From positions 17,343 through 81,342 of the forward strand of contig NZ_CP157742.1 of the NCBI RefSeq assembly GCF_030717995.2: a DNA stretch of 64,000 nt, given 5' to 3'. Numbering within the stretch: position 1 is the first letter of the stretch; every line of letters starts with the position of its first letter. The notes beneath the pieces are model-generated. The model was not told where the DNA came from. It worked only from the letters and a program-made list of their open reading frames with translations, and searched no databases. Shown piece by piece: positions 1-9,100 of the stretch. A program made the translations under genes and the position numbers. The stretch comes from Methylomarinum sp. Ch1-1. GTDB lineage: Bacteria > Pseudomonadota > Gammaproteobacteria > Methylococcales > Methylomonadaceae.

Positions 1-154
1 GTGATTTTCCCTTTAATTTCAATGTCCTTGCCTCAAAGCGCTGAATAGTTTGATTATTACCTCGACTGAAAACTTTTGCCAGCGCTCGCTCTTTAAAGTC
101 CTCAGAATATCTTGTATAGGTTTCATCTCTAATCTCAAATTTTATTTTGTTCAA
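1..154 (-). pseudogene. IS3-type transposase orfA N-terminal fragment
   Basis: The minus strand reads an open frame containing RYSEDFKERALAKVFSRGNN, which resembles the N-terminal helix-turn-helix region of IS3-family OrfA proteins. The frame starts at a possible TTG near 154 and runs off the left edge of the window. After about residue 37 the match weakens. No orfB is visible on this side, so it may be a remnant or an edge-cut gene. The family call rests on recognition of this one motif. Confidence 0.4.
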
Positions 155-364
155 AAATTTGAGACGACAAACATCGCCAGGCCGCAATCACATTTCATAA
201 CCTGTTTGTGCAATGGCATGAGATGCTGTTTTCCGTACGCTGAACAGGTCTTCGTCGCTTGATCCAGATGGAGACCGGTGCGGATGATTTATCCTACACC
301 TCTACTCAGGGGTTCTAATCAAGGGGAAAATGAAGAATTTCGCAATTTGGGTAAATTTGTGTCT

Positions 365-403
365 AGCGTTGTTCAACAGTATTAAATTTTGTTGAACAAC
401 GCT
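365..403. repeat. Perfect 13-bp inverted repeat
   Basis: AGCGTTGTTCAAC at 365-377 is repeated in reverse complement at 391-403 around an AT-rich 13-nt centre. No T-run follows on either strand, so it is a poor intrinsic terminator. It may be a protein-binding palindrome or the end of a lost element. Confidence 0.6.
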
Positions 404-445
404 GTACCTTGGTGATCTTGGGTTTCGAGTGGGGAAACGGCCCGG

Positions 446-566
446 CCGGAACAAGAGGTTTTTGATGCCGCTTGCACTAGGCTTCTCACCGAGCTGGAGC
501 CTCTGATGATCCGGACATTGCCTTCGGGCTTTGTGAGCTAGGCATGGGTTGTCTTGAGCTGGGTAA
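446..566 (+). pseudogene. DUF2958 gene fragment, frameshifted
   Basis: The translation reads FDAACTRLLTELEP and then, one frame away, DDPDIAFGLCELGMG, which are consecutive conserved parts of DUF2958 proteins, commonly encoded on plasmids and conjugative elements. A frameshift near 508 separates the two parts and both gene ends are missing. The same stretch recurs at 51276-51340. Downstream it runs straight into an ORF6N fragment. Confidence 0.6.
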
Positions 567-690
567 TGCTAGCAACGCACAAGGATTTAGCCCGGGAAAT
601 CAAGGAACACGATCAGCATATCGCCAATTTGTATACCTATGTCGAGCGTCTTTTAACGCCGCCGGCGGAAAAAAGAACCCTATCAGATGC
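566..690 (+). pseudogene. ORF6N-domain protein C-terminal fragment
   Basis: The frame gives MLATHKDLAREIKEHDQHIA followed by LLTPPAEKR. This is the usual C-terminal tail of ORF6N-domain phage and plasmid proteins (ATHKDLARK, coiled helix, LMTPP). The N-terminal DNA-binding domain is absent and the fragment is fused to the DUF2958 remnant. It is probably not functional. Confidence 0.5.
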
Positions 691-755
691 ATTTGGCCCA
701 AGGATGATGAGCAGGAGTAGGCGACCCAAACATGATGTGTCTTAGCTCCAACCTG

Positions 756-831
756 ACCAGACAATTTTAAAAATTGATTACAATCAAGTCGTACAATTTT
801 TTGAGCAGCTAGTTTCGGCCAATAGAAAACA
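756..831. repeat. Diverged dispersed repeat, copy 1
   Basis: About 75 bp from the GACAATTTT motif through CGTAC to TTTCGGCCAATA matches 29938-30010 with scattered differences. Both copies sit just past gene debris and contain no gene. This copy lies next to the left end of the IS4-type element. Confidence 0.5.
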
Positions 832-863
832 GTCTGCAGCTATAGAAATTATATAGATTGCTT

Positions 864-2133
864 CTCTGTACACGACAAAAATCATCTAATTAGCCTTTCA
901 GTCATACCTTGGGAACCATTATTTCCGGTTTTTGCTTGTCGAAACCAATGATGTCGGGAGGACATATAAATAGTACCCATAGCTTCAGTAGATTCTCTGT
1001 TTTACTAAGGCCATGCAGAATCAAATCGGATAAATGATCCAACCCATAGCGGAAGAGGCTTTGCTCTATGCGGCCATGTTTCTTGGTTCTTAAAGGTCGA
1101 ATCGCTTTATGCTTCCATTCGCCCGTTTTGTGCGCCCAGCAAAAAGCGATCGCTAATAACGCCATAACCTTTTTGATCCGAAAGTAGTGCGTTATTCGTG
1201 TCTCTTCCAAATGGAACCCTCGCCCTTTAAGGCATTGAAACAGCGTTTCAATTTCCCAACGCAAACCATAGACGTCTAACGGTTGGTCGAAGCGCTGATT
1301 ACCCGCCAAAACCAATAATTCGCCACTGTTCAATTTCATACCACTGAGCCAAACCCATTGTTGGCCAACACGTCGCTTTTTCCTGAGTAAGCGGGTTTTT
1401 CCAGCCTGTAGATTGGCAAACAACGAACGAACAGGACGCTCATAACCGCGCTGATCCGTCATCAATTGATTGTCCTTCATCCGAATCAGATAAGGAATGC
1501 GCTGATCACTGAGCCATTGCCACCACTGATCACCAATAAATTCTCGGTCACCCAATACGCCCAAAATGTTACTGCGTCCAAATTGCCGAATATAACGTTG
1601 CAATAACGCGATGCGTTCGCGCTGGTTAGAGTTGCCTTGCTTATTCAACACCAGCCAATACACCGGAATTGCCGTTCCCTGGTAGACGATGCCCAGCGTG
1701 AGAATATTGAGGTTCTTTTCACCCCATTTCCAGTTCGTCCGATCCAGCGTCAAATAGTAGGACTGATCATACAATCCAAACATTTCCATGATTAAGCTAG
1801 CGATAGCATCGTAGTCGAAAACAACTTCCCGGAAAAATCGTTGCAACCGGCGATAACGGGATTTAGGGTCGGCCTGACTTGTGAAAGCTAACGCTAGTTG
1901 CGTCAGGTTGACGTGCTTCAATCGTACTAATGCCAACAACATCCCTATAAAACAATCCAATCGACACTTGCCCCAGTCTAAATGTCCTTTTAGAATCACT
2001 CTCAGTCCATCGCTTACGGCCATTTCACCTCCTGTTTGGTCGCAGAGAGTGAAACTGATTAGCGATGGATTTTCAAGTCCTTTATCTTCCTTCCTTGAAA
2101 ATCAATCAGTTATATTTTTTGTCGTGTACAGAG
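864..2133 (-). mobile_element. IS4-family insertion sequence, intact
   Basis: Inverted terminal repeats CTCTGTACACGACAAAAA (left end from 864; right end read on the minus strand from 2133) bracket a single intact transposase gene. The element is about 1.27 kb, normal for IS4-type elements. A clean target duplication is not obvious, so the outermost bases are uncertain by a few positions. Confidence 0.8.
902..2023 (-). CDS. IS4-family DDE transposase
   Basis: This 373-residue protein shows the three catalytic regions of IS4 transposases. The first aspartate is in LTLDRTNWKWG, the second in GVLGDREFIG, and the signature Y-x2-R-x3-E-x6-K is in YGLRWEIETLFQCLK. The ATG is preceded by a strong ribosome-binding site (AGGAGGTGAA), supporting the start. 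It is the only gene of the insertion sequence and its frame is intact, so the element may still be active. The protein would cut and paste DNA at the matching terminal repeats. Confidence 0.9.
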   Translation of the reverse strand: MAVSDGLRVILKGHLDWGKCRLDCFIGMLLALVRLKHVNLTQLALAFTSQADPKSRYRRLQRFFREVVFDYDAIASLIMEMFGLYDQSYYLTLDRTNWKWGEKNLNILTLGIVYQGTAIPVYWLVLNKQGNSNQRERIALLQRYIRQFGRSNILGVLGDREFIGDQWWQWLSDQRIPYLIRMKDNQLMTDQRGYERPVRSLFANLQAGKTRLLRKKRRVGQQWVWLSGMKLNSGELLVLAGNQRFDQPLDVYGLRWEIETLFQCLKGRGFHLEETRITHYFRIKKVMALLAIAFCWAHKTGEWKHKAIRPLRTKKHGRIEQSLFRYGLDHLSDLILHGLSKTENLLKLWVLFICPPDIIGFDKQKPEIMVPKV

Positions 2134-2339
2134 CAATTTCAGTTGTCCCGCCATCGCCGACTGAAATTAAATAATATGCCCTAGACCAAAATCTACTTCC
2201 CTATATGGAAAAATGTTGGTTAGCCAAAGCGCAAGGCAGTCCAGGTCTATCTTTGAGAATCTGCTTGGAATCCTGTGAAAAACTTTGAGCAAACGGATAA
2301 AGTAGCTACAATAGTCACTATTACTAAGCGAGGTTCGCT

Positions 2340-2711
2340 ATGATTACTATTCCTGCAAAAGAAGCAAAACTAAGATTCGGTCAGTTCTTAGATATGGCAG
2401 CAAAAGACACTGTTGAGATCACTAAAAACGGAAAACCGTTTATTTATTCTTTATCAGTAGATGAATATCGAAAAATTAAGTCTCACAATCAAGATCGAAA
2501 AATAAAAATAACCGAAATAAAACAGATAGTAGAAGATTTTGCCAATCTTCAAATTGATCGTCATGAAGCGATGTATTTACTTGGGATATCATGGTATGGC
2601 GATCTTCTTGACTTAGCAGGTCAATTCGGATTGGAATTAAAACATGTTGACGAAAAAACAGCTAATACCATGGTTGCCGACTTTATAAAAGTGATGTCTA
2701 ATGACGAATAA
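2340..2711 (+). CDS. Phd/YefM-like antitoxin with UPF0175-type C-terminus
   Basis: This 123-residue protein begins MITIPAKEAKLRFGQFLDMA, typical of the DNA-binding Phd/YefM fold, followed by VEITKNGKPF. The second half (RHEAMYLLGISWYGDLLDLA) resembles a UPF0175-type helix-turn-helix. It overlaps the next gene by 11 bases, the arrangement of co-translated toxin-antitoxin pairs. The likely role is to neutralise the PIN-type toxin and repress the operon. The two-domain combination is read from sequence; pairing is inferred from overlap. Confidence 0.75.
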   Translation: MITIPAKEAKLRFGQFLDMAAKDTVEITKNGKPFIYSLSVDEYRKIKSHNQDRKIKITEIKQIVEDFANLQIDRHEAMYLLGISWYGDLLDLAGQFGLELKHVDEKTANTMVADFIKVMSNDE

Positions 2712-3309
2712 AACAGCCGTTCAAATGGCTATTCCTGATGCTGGGCCATTGATTACATTGGCGAAAGTAGACGCCTTAGATTTATTATTATTGTTTAAAG
2801 ATAAGGTCGGTATTGTGATAACAGATGTAGTGCACTTTGAAGTCACACAAAATGCGATTGATCATGATGATGCAAAAGTTATTAGAGCTTTTTTAACAAA
2901 GCACAAAGATAGAATATCCATTCAAGATACCCAATATGGACAAATGCTAATCGAATATGCAAAAAACGGAAATCATGAATTGCCTAGAGATGCAGGAGAA
3001 CATTCCATTATAAGCTTTTTAAAGATTGCTTCAGGAAGACCGCCTGGGAAACCTATGCTTGTTATACTAGAAGATTCATGGTTTGAAACACATAGTGGAG
3101 CAATACCTGGAAATGTTCATCTTTTGTCAACACACTCATTTTTAGAGGGATTGCAAAAAATGAATTTATTAGCATCAGCAAAACAAATATGGGCAGAACT
3201 TTATCTTCATGGAAGATCAGGGAAATCTACAGATATTCCTGCCAAGAAAATCAATCCAGAAACTGATTGGCACTCGGAAATTGATGGAGATAGAAACAGC
3301 TTAAGTTAG
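2701..3309 (+). CDS. PIN-domain (DUF3368-like) toxin
   Basis: This 202-residue protein starts after a short tail with IPDAGPLITLAKVDALDLL, the first acidic motif of DUF3368/PIN-like nucleases. VVHFEVTQN (second acidic position), DAGEHSII (third) and LEDSWFE (late acidic position) follow in order. PIN toxins are metal-dependent RNases. The ATG lies inside the end of the antitoxin gene, so translation is probably coupled. At about 200 residues it is longer than a minimal PIN domain; residues 150-202 have no recognised fold. Type II toxin is the best call. Confidence 0.75.
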   Translation: MTNKTAVQMAIPDAGPLITLAKVDALDLLLLFKDKVGIVITDVVHFEVTQNAIDHDDAKVIRAFLTKHKDRISIQDTQYGQMLIEYAKNGNHELPRDAGEHSIISFLKIASGRPPGKPMLVILEDSWFETHSGAIPGNVHLLSTHSFLEGLQKMNLLASAKQIWAELYLHGRSGKSTDIPAKKINPETDWHSEIDGDRNSLS

Positions 3310-3659
3310 TCATTTCCATACGAAATTTTTTAAATTTTTAGTAACTTCTCAATAACTCATGGCACGAGCGGCCGCGCGTTGACGTATCAGTTCGGGTAGT
3401 GGCGGAATCGTATTCGCTCCCCTGGTTCGATCCAATAGAAAGTGCCAAAACGAGATATCCAGTTTTTGGCAGGTCTTTTGGAGGCTCATTAACGTGTCTC
3501 GACACTGTCGCCCCAAATCATTTCACCCTGTTCCGGAACTTTTTAGCGGACGCTTTAGATAAATTTTGCATGGCCGGATTTTGTTGAAACCTTAAGTTTC
3601 TGTTCAAAAGCTCCCGCCGTATTTTTGAAACAGGTTTTCAAACGCGGTATGGAGGAGAG
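3310..3659. other. Intergenic stretch, no gene recognised
   Basis: No convincing gene or RNA is visible. Short open frames on both strands lack ribosome-binding sites and family similarity. The segment separates the toxin-antitoxin pair from the recombinase and may be old element debris. Confidence 0.4.
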
Positions 3660-4389
3660 GTGGCCAATTCGATTGAACTGAAGTTTGAGAAAACCAAAAA
3701 AGAGTTTCTGAAGTTTTTGAAATACACCAAGGGCCACGCCGAGACCACTTGCTACAACTACAACTCGGATCTGAACATCTGGATCGCCTGGCTAACCGAA
3801 GAAAAGCTGGATTGGCGCAAATGCCAGCCGACCGATGCCGAGCATTTCGTGTCGTTTCTGGCGAAAGCCAATGTCGGCGCCCACGCCATCGCCCGCAAGA
3901 TTTCCTGCCAGGCCACCTTTTATAAATGGGCCAAGCGCAACGACCACGTTCAGGAAGATCCGATCTACCAGATCGAGAAGCCGAAGCGTCCGCGCAGGAT
4001 GCCGGTCTGGATGGAAGCCGAAGAGCAGGAGGCGTTCATGAAAGCGATCCGCAATTACGACGACATCCCCGACAACATCTACGGGCGCAGCAAGCAGTCG
4101 GCGATTAAGATCCGCCAGCGCTACGAACTGCTGTTCGAGCTGATCCAGAAATCCGGCCTCCGGATCAGCGAGGCGCTGGGTCTGAAAGTGTCCGACGTGC
4201 GCGTGGTCGACGGCGTTGCCAAATCGGTGCGGGTGATCGGGAAGGGCAACAAGGAGCGCCAGGTGCCGTTGCCGGAATCCTTCGGCCGAGTGCTGGCCGT
4301 GTCGATCGCCGACAAATACCGCGACGAGTACCTGTTCGCCAAGAAACCCGGCGGCCGGCCGATCGGCCAGCATGCGGCCCGGGCTTATT
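3660..4389 (+). pseudogene. Tyrosine recombinase (XerC/D-like), truncated
   Basis: The frame starts at GTG 3660 behind a GGAGGAGAG ribosome-binding site. Residues 1-95 form the SAM-like core-binding domain (FLKYTKGHAETTCYNYNSDL). The catalytic domain follows with KSGLRISEALGLKVSD, which carries the first catalytic arginine, and IGKGNKERQVPLP with the beta-hairpin lysine. Homology stops at about residue 243, where a Tn3-type end interrupts the gene, so the H-x-x-R and tyrosine motifs are lost. The frame runs on to 4544 with unrelated residues. A 34-bp scrap of a related gene occurs at 49385-49418. Confidence 0.8.
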
Positions 4390-4428
4390 GGGGTCAGCTC
4401 ACGAAACGGAAAAAATCGTACGCTAAAG
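4390..4428 (+). repeat. Solitary Tn3-type terminal inverted repeat
   Basis: The stretch begins GGGGTCAGCTCACGAAACGG and ends ATCGTACGCTAAAG, the 38-bp pattern of Tn3-family ends (GGGG outermost, TACGCTAAG innermost). It marks the exact break in the recombinase gene. Related ends lie at 42111 and 53073. No partner in opposite orientation is seen. The five preceding bases are TTATT. Confidence 0.75.
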
Positions 4429-4677
4429 AATGCAGAGAGTGGCTTTTAGTTATTCATAGGGTTGCGATTTGTAGGAAGGCAATTGCCATCTCGCACGATT
4501 ACCCTAAAGTAATCGTTAACCTATTTATAACTCTATCGCTATGACCGACCTCCTTGAAACAGAGTACGAATTCTATCGATTTAAGCATAGAAAAGCTGAT
4601 ATAAACAGGATTAGCTGATTATTCATATAAAAGCTTTTCGACGCTGATCGAGATTGCTGGAGTAAATCAGACACTCC

Positions 4678-5570
4678 TTATATGCGACTAACATGTGTTA
4701 AGATACCTCGCGATAATCTATCCATAGCTTCACGGAGTTCGTCTATCTGTTGGGCAAAACATATACGTATAAATCCCTCGCCAGATTGCCCAAAACCAAT
4801 ACCAGGAGCGACAGCAACCCTCTGAGTTTTTAAAAGATCAAGAGAAAATTGTAGGCTATCCTTAACTCCTGGAACTTTAAAAAATGCGTAGAAGGCTCCA
4901 GGAGGGGCGATAAATTCAATTCCATTGATTGCATTCAATGACTCTACCGCAATTTGGCGACCTTGATCACAGAAAGTACGAAATTCTTCTATAAAATCCG
5001 AGTCAGATAATGCCGCTAATGCACCATATTGAATAAACTGTGACACGGCTGAGTGGGTAATTTCAGTTATATCGCAAAAGGTATCCCTCAGACCTTTAGG
5101 CACGACCAACCAACCGATTCGCCAACCAGTCATTGCCCAAGTTTTACTAAAACTGTTGCATACTATTACCCGATCATTAGGATGTGCAACACTAAGTATT
5201 GATGGAGCACATGGCGAGCCATTATAAATGAGCCTCGAATACACTTCATCAGCCACAATCCAAGTATTGGTTTCTCGACATATCGCGAGTATTTTTTTTA
5301 AATCTCCTTCTGATGCAACCCATCCACTAGGGTTATTGGGTGAATTAAGAAAAAAAAGACGAGCTCCTTTAAGTTTTTCATGCAGGGCGTCTATGTCAAG
5401 TAAAAAACTTCCATCATTTTTTAACTTTAAGCTTACAATATCAATTTCTGCATAGCGAACCCTGGCTGCATTAGTTATGTTCGGCCAAACTGGCTCATGA
5501 ATGACAACGCGATCGCCAGGTTTTATCAAAAATGTCATAGCAATACCAACTGCAGCCATCAATCGTGATC
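4678..5570 (-). pseudogene. Class I/II PLP-dependent aminotransferase, 5'-truncated
   Basis: The 294 residues match the fold-type I aspartate/aromatic aminotransferase family. Visible are FFLNSPNNPSG, VADEVYSRL with the cofactor-binding aspartate and tyrosine, NSFSKTWAMTGWRIGW with the Schiff-base lysine, and an arginine-containing EGFIRICFAQ near the end. A complete enzyme is about 390 residues; roughly the first 95 are missing. Homology stops near 5570, where unrelated sequence begins. The fragment would lack part of the substrate-binding domain and is probably inactive. Confidence 0.8.
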
Positions 5571-5750
5571 GTTCACCTTATTCGGTCATTTTTCTTGCTC
5601 GTATCGCCTGTCAATATGTGGTATTTGAGTTGCAGGAAAATTTATTGGAACACGCTCAAGCTCTCTTGGTTGGTTATTTCAGCACCCTGGAAAAAGCGTA
5701 ATTTGTGGGGATACCTCAGACTCTGACCCCAAATATTCCAAACAACCACA
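5571..5750. other. Unrecognised fragment beside truncated aminotransferase
   Basis: On the plus strand an open frame to 5701 ends LLEHAQALLVGYFSTLEKA. It has no start of its own and looks like the C-terminal end of some gene cut at the same junction as the aminotransferase. I do not recognise the family. Confidence 0.3.
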
Positions 5751-6134
5751 TCACGGCACATGGACTGACTGTACATCGTAGACGTAGGTTGCTCCCTCTT
5801 CAGATATACGTATGGCCATAACTAAGTCGCTAGCACCTTCTTCAATCGTAAACAAATCAACAAGTACGTCCCAATAACCATTCATCCACTGACAGACAGA
5901 AGTATCCCAAGTCTCCTCAGGCAGACTCGTTAGTGTTGCGCCGTAGGCTAAGAGATTTTTTTCTATTCTCTTCGCATCAGTATCACTAATTGGTTGTAGA
6001 CCAACTACTCTCCGTGTGACCTTAAAATCACCATCTTTAAATGCATCCACGATTTCTGAAATAGCACTTCTCCAAACAGATGCTACAGGTGTCTGATTAT
6101 TTTGATCTTTTAAAACAGGAACTGTCGCACTCAT
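5751..6134 (-). CDS. Probable immunity protein for the HNH Rhs toxin
   Basis: This is a 127-residue acidic soluble protein with no signal peptide. Its ATG lies three bases after the stop of the Rhs gene, on the same strand. That position is typical of cognate immunity genes of polymorphic toxins. The C-terminal half (WDVLVDLFTIEEGASDLVM, then YDVQSVHVP) resembles small DUF7668-like proteins, but I am unsure of that family. Function is inferred from position: it would bind the HNH nuclease domain and protect the producer and its kin. Confidence 0.55.
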   Translation of the reverse strand: MSATVPVLKDQNNQTPVASVWRSAISEIVDAFKDGDFKVTRRVVGLQPISDTDAKRIEKNLLAYGATLTSLPEETWDTSVCQWMNGYWDVLVDLFTIEEGASDLVMAIRISEEGATYVYDVQSVHVP

Positions 6135-6137
6135 CTT

Positions 6138-9100
6138 TCAGTTTCCAGAATGAAGTTCTTTATGACAATGGAGGCAAACCTCTGCATGATTTTCAGGTAC
6201 AGTCTTCCCTCCATCTGCATGACGTTCGATATGATGCCCGGCTGAATTTGAGGCATCGATATCAGTTCCACATCCGTTTGCACATTTGTTGCCTTGTTCA
6301 GCTCGTTTAGCTTCACGCTCAGACGGTGTAAATAGGCGCTTTGGATCTCGCTCTGATTTGGGTACAGTACCTGGCCCAGTTGGTGGCTTCGGCAGTTTTG
6401 CACCCTTTGTAACATCAACCGCATCATCAATCCGTCTAAGCGTCCCTAAAGCCGGTATGCCTGGAAACAAGCCAATAGCATCAAGCCCTAAGTTTATCGC
6501 ATTATCGGTACTCGAACATTGATAATATTCATACAGACTTTGGGCAAAGAAACCAAAATCCAGAATATCCCAAATTAAGCCTTTAGGATCACTATAGATT
6601 AACGGATTTCCACCAACATACCCATAAGTATTCAACCCGCCGTTTAATCCTATCGGATCGGAAGTGATATACCGCCCTAACTCCGGATCATAATACCGAT
6701 GCCAGTTGTAGTAAAGCCCGCTCTCCGCATCATAATACTGCCCCGGAAAGCGCAGATTGACCGTGGCGCCGAAGCTTTGCGGCTGGCTGTCGCCGAAGGC
6801 TTGGCTTTCCCAGCGCCAGGTGATGGACCGGCTGGCGTCGGTGGCCAGGCGCGGCGTGTGCAGATGGTCGCTGTGCAGATAGTGTAGCGTTTCCCCGCTT
6901 GCCGTGCGATCGATCTGCGCGACCGGTTCGCTGCCCAGCCACACATAGTCTTTCCGCGCACTGCCGTCGGCGTTGGTTTCGCTGATCAGGTTGCCTAACA
7001 GATCGTAATGATAATGAATGACCGTGGCGCCGATGAGCTTGTGGCTGCGCTGGCCGTTGCCGTGATAACGGTATTCGGCGACGGTAACGCCGTTTTGTTG
7101 GATGGCCGTGAGCCGTCCGGCGTTGTTGTAGACGAAGGTTCGGCCCTGGGCATCCCGGATCAGGTGGCCGGCGGCGTCGTATGTCAGCAGCTGATTGTCG
7201 ATCGTCTCCAGTTGATTGCCGCCGAGCGTGAAGTCGTAAACAGAGCTTTGTTTGCCTTCGCTTCGCAGCAGGCGATTGCCGTTTTCATCATATTGATAGC
7301 CAATTTCCGCGCCGTTGTTGACTTCGCTCTGCAGACGGTCCAGTTCGTCGTATTGATAAGCGTGACGGTTAGCCGTTGTGTTGCGGGTCAGCAGATTGCT
7401 GTTGGCGTCATAGCTGAACACGGTGTCCTGACCGCTGCCCAGGGTTTGCGAAACCAGCCGGCCTTGCAGATCGTATCGCCGGGTCTCGCCGAGTCCGTTG
7501 CCGAAGTCGCGCCCGGTGATGCGGTGACTGGCGTCGTAACCGATGTGGTCCAGGATGATTTGGCTGACGCCGGCTACGGTGGTGGTGATGCGTTCCACTC
7601 TGCCCAGGCTGTCGCGGTCATAATGTAGGGTGCGGCCGGACGGCAAGGTCTGGGCGATCAGACGATGCCCGGCGTCATACTGAAAGAACTGGCTATAATC
7701 GGTGCCGTCTCTATGCTCAGTGATCGCCGTCAGGTTGCCGTAGGCGTCGTAGGCCAGTTGGCTATCGCCGGCTTCGTCGCTGATTCGACACAAACGCCCG
7801 ATGCCGAATGCACAGGTGTCATAGGTTAAGATGACGTCTTCGCGGGCGTCCTCCGGATACTGGATCGCGATCAAACGGTTCAGCTCGTCGTACTCGTAGC
7901 GGACGCTAATGCCGCGGGCATCGGTCGCTTCGATCAGGTTGTCGTTGAGATCGTAGCGATAATCGATAACCCCGCGATCCGGACTGACTTCCTGGCGAAT
8001 ACGGCCGAGCGGGTCGACTTGATAATCGGTTTGCGCCCCGTTCGGCGCAATCACCTGGTTCAAGTGGCCGTTGTCGTCATAGGCGTAATCGGTGACGCCC
8101 AAGCGCGCATCGATGCGTTTTATCAGGCGATTGCCGGGATCGTAATCAAAATCGGTCGGCTGGCCGTTGGCATTGATTAACAACGCCAAGTTGTCGGCCT
8201 GATCGTAATCGCTTTGTTGAACGCTGTCTTGGCCGCTGATATGCGGCTGCACGGTGTTGCGTAGGCGGCTGAGGGCGTCGAAACGCTGCGCCACGGTCGC
8301 CGCCAACGAGCCATCGCCGTTGACGCTGTTGATCCGGGTTGGATTGCCGGCGGCGTCATAGCGATAGTCGATGCGTTGATGCAACGGGTCGCTGACGCTG
8401 ATCAGGCGACCGCGCGGATCGTAGTCCAGCGTCAGGGTGATATGATCCGGTGTGGTCAGGGTTTTCACCTGACCATCGGCATGATAGATCAACGTGGTCA
8501 CGCGATTCAGACCGCCGCCGCTGGGCGGTGTTTCGGTGATCGTATCGGGCAGCCCCTGAGCGTTATAGTGATAGCTTGTCGCCAGACCGTTCGGGTCGAC
8601 GATTTCGACGACTTGACCGGCATGGTTATAGTCGAAATGGGTTTCGTGCCCCAAGGCGTTGATCAGCGTTTCCAGATTGCCGTTAGCCGGATTGCGCACA
8701 TATCGGGTCGCCTTGCGTTGACTGGCGTCCAGCGCCATCTGATTGGCTTCGGTGACCGAGGTCAGCAGGTTAAAGACCGGATCGTAGCTGTAGCGGGTGG
8801 TCGCATTGTTGTACGATTCGGTGACCGATATGAGATTGCCGGCCTCGTCGAACACCCGATCGATATAACTGAGTTGGTCCGGGCGGTGGGTCCTGATGGG
8901 GTTGCCGTCGCCGTCACGGTCGATCACCGTCGTCAGATGATTGGCGTCGGTGCGTCGGATCAAGCGACCGAATGAATCGGTGTTGCTGTATTTGCTATGG
9001 CCTTCGCCGTCGGTGAAAACGCTGATCGCGGCCTCGGGACGAACCACCGGCGCCGGGTTGTCGGCGCTGCCGAAGGCGCTGTCGGCATCGACCAAGCCGA

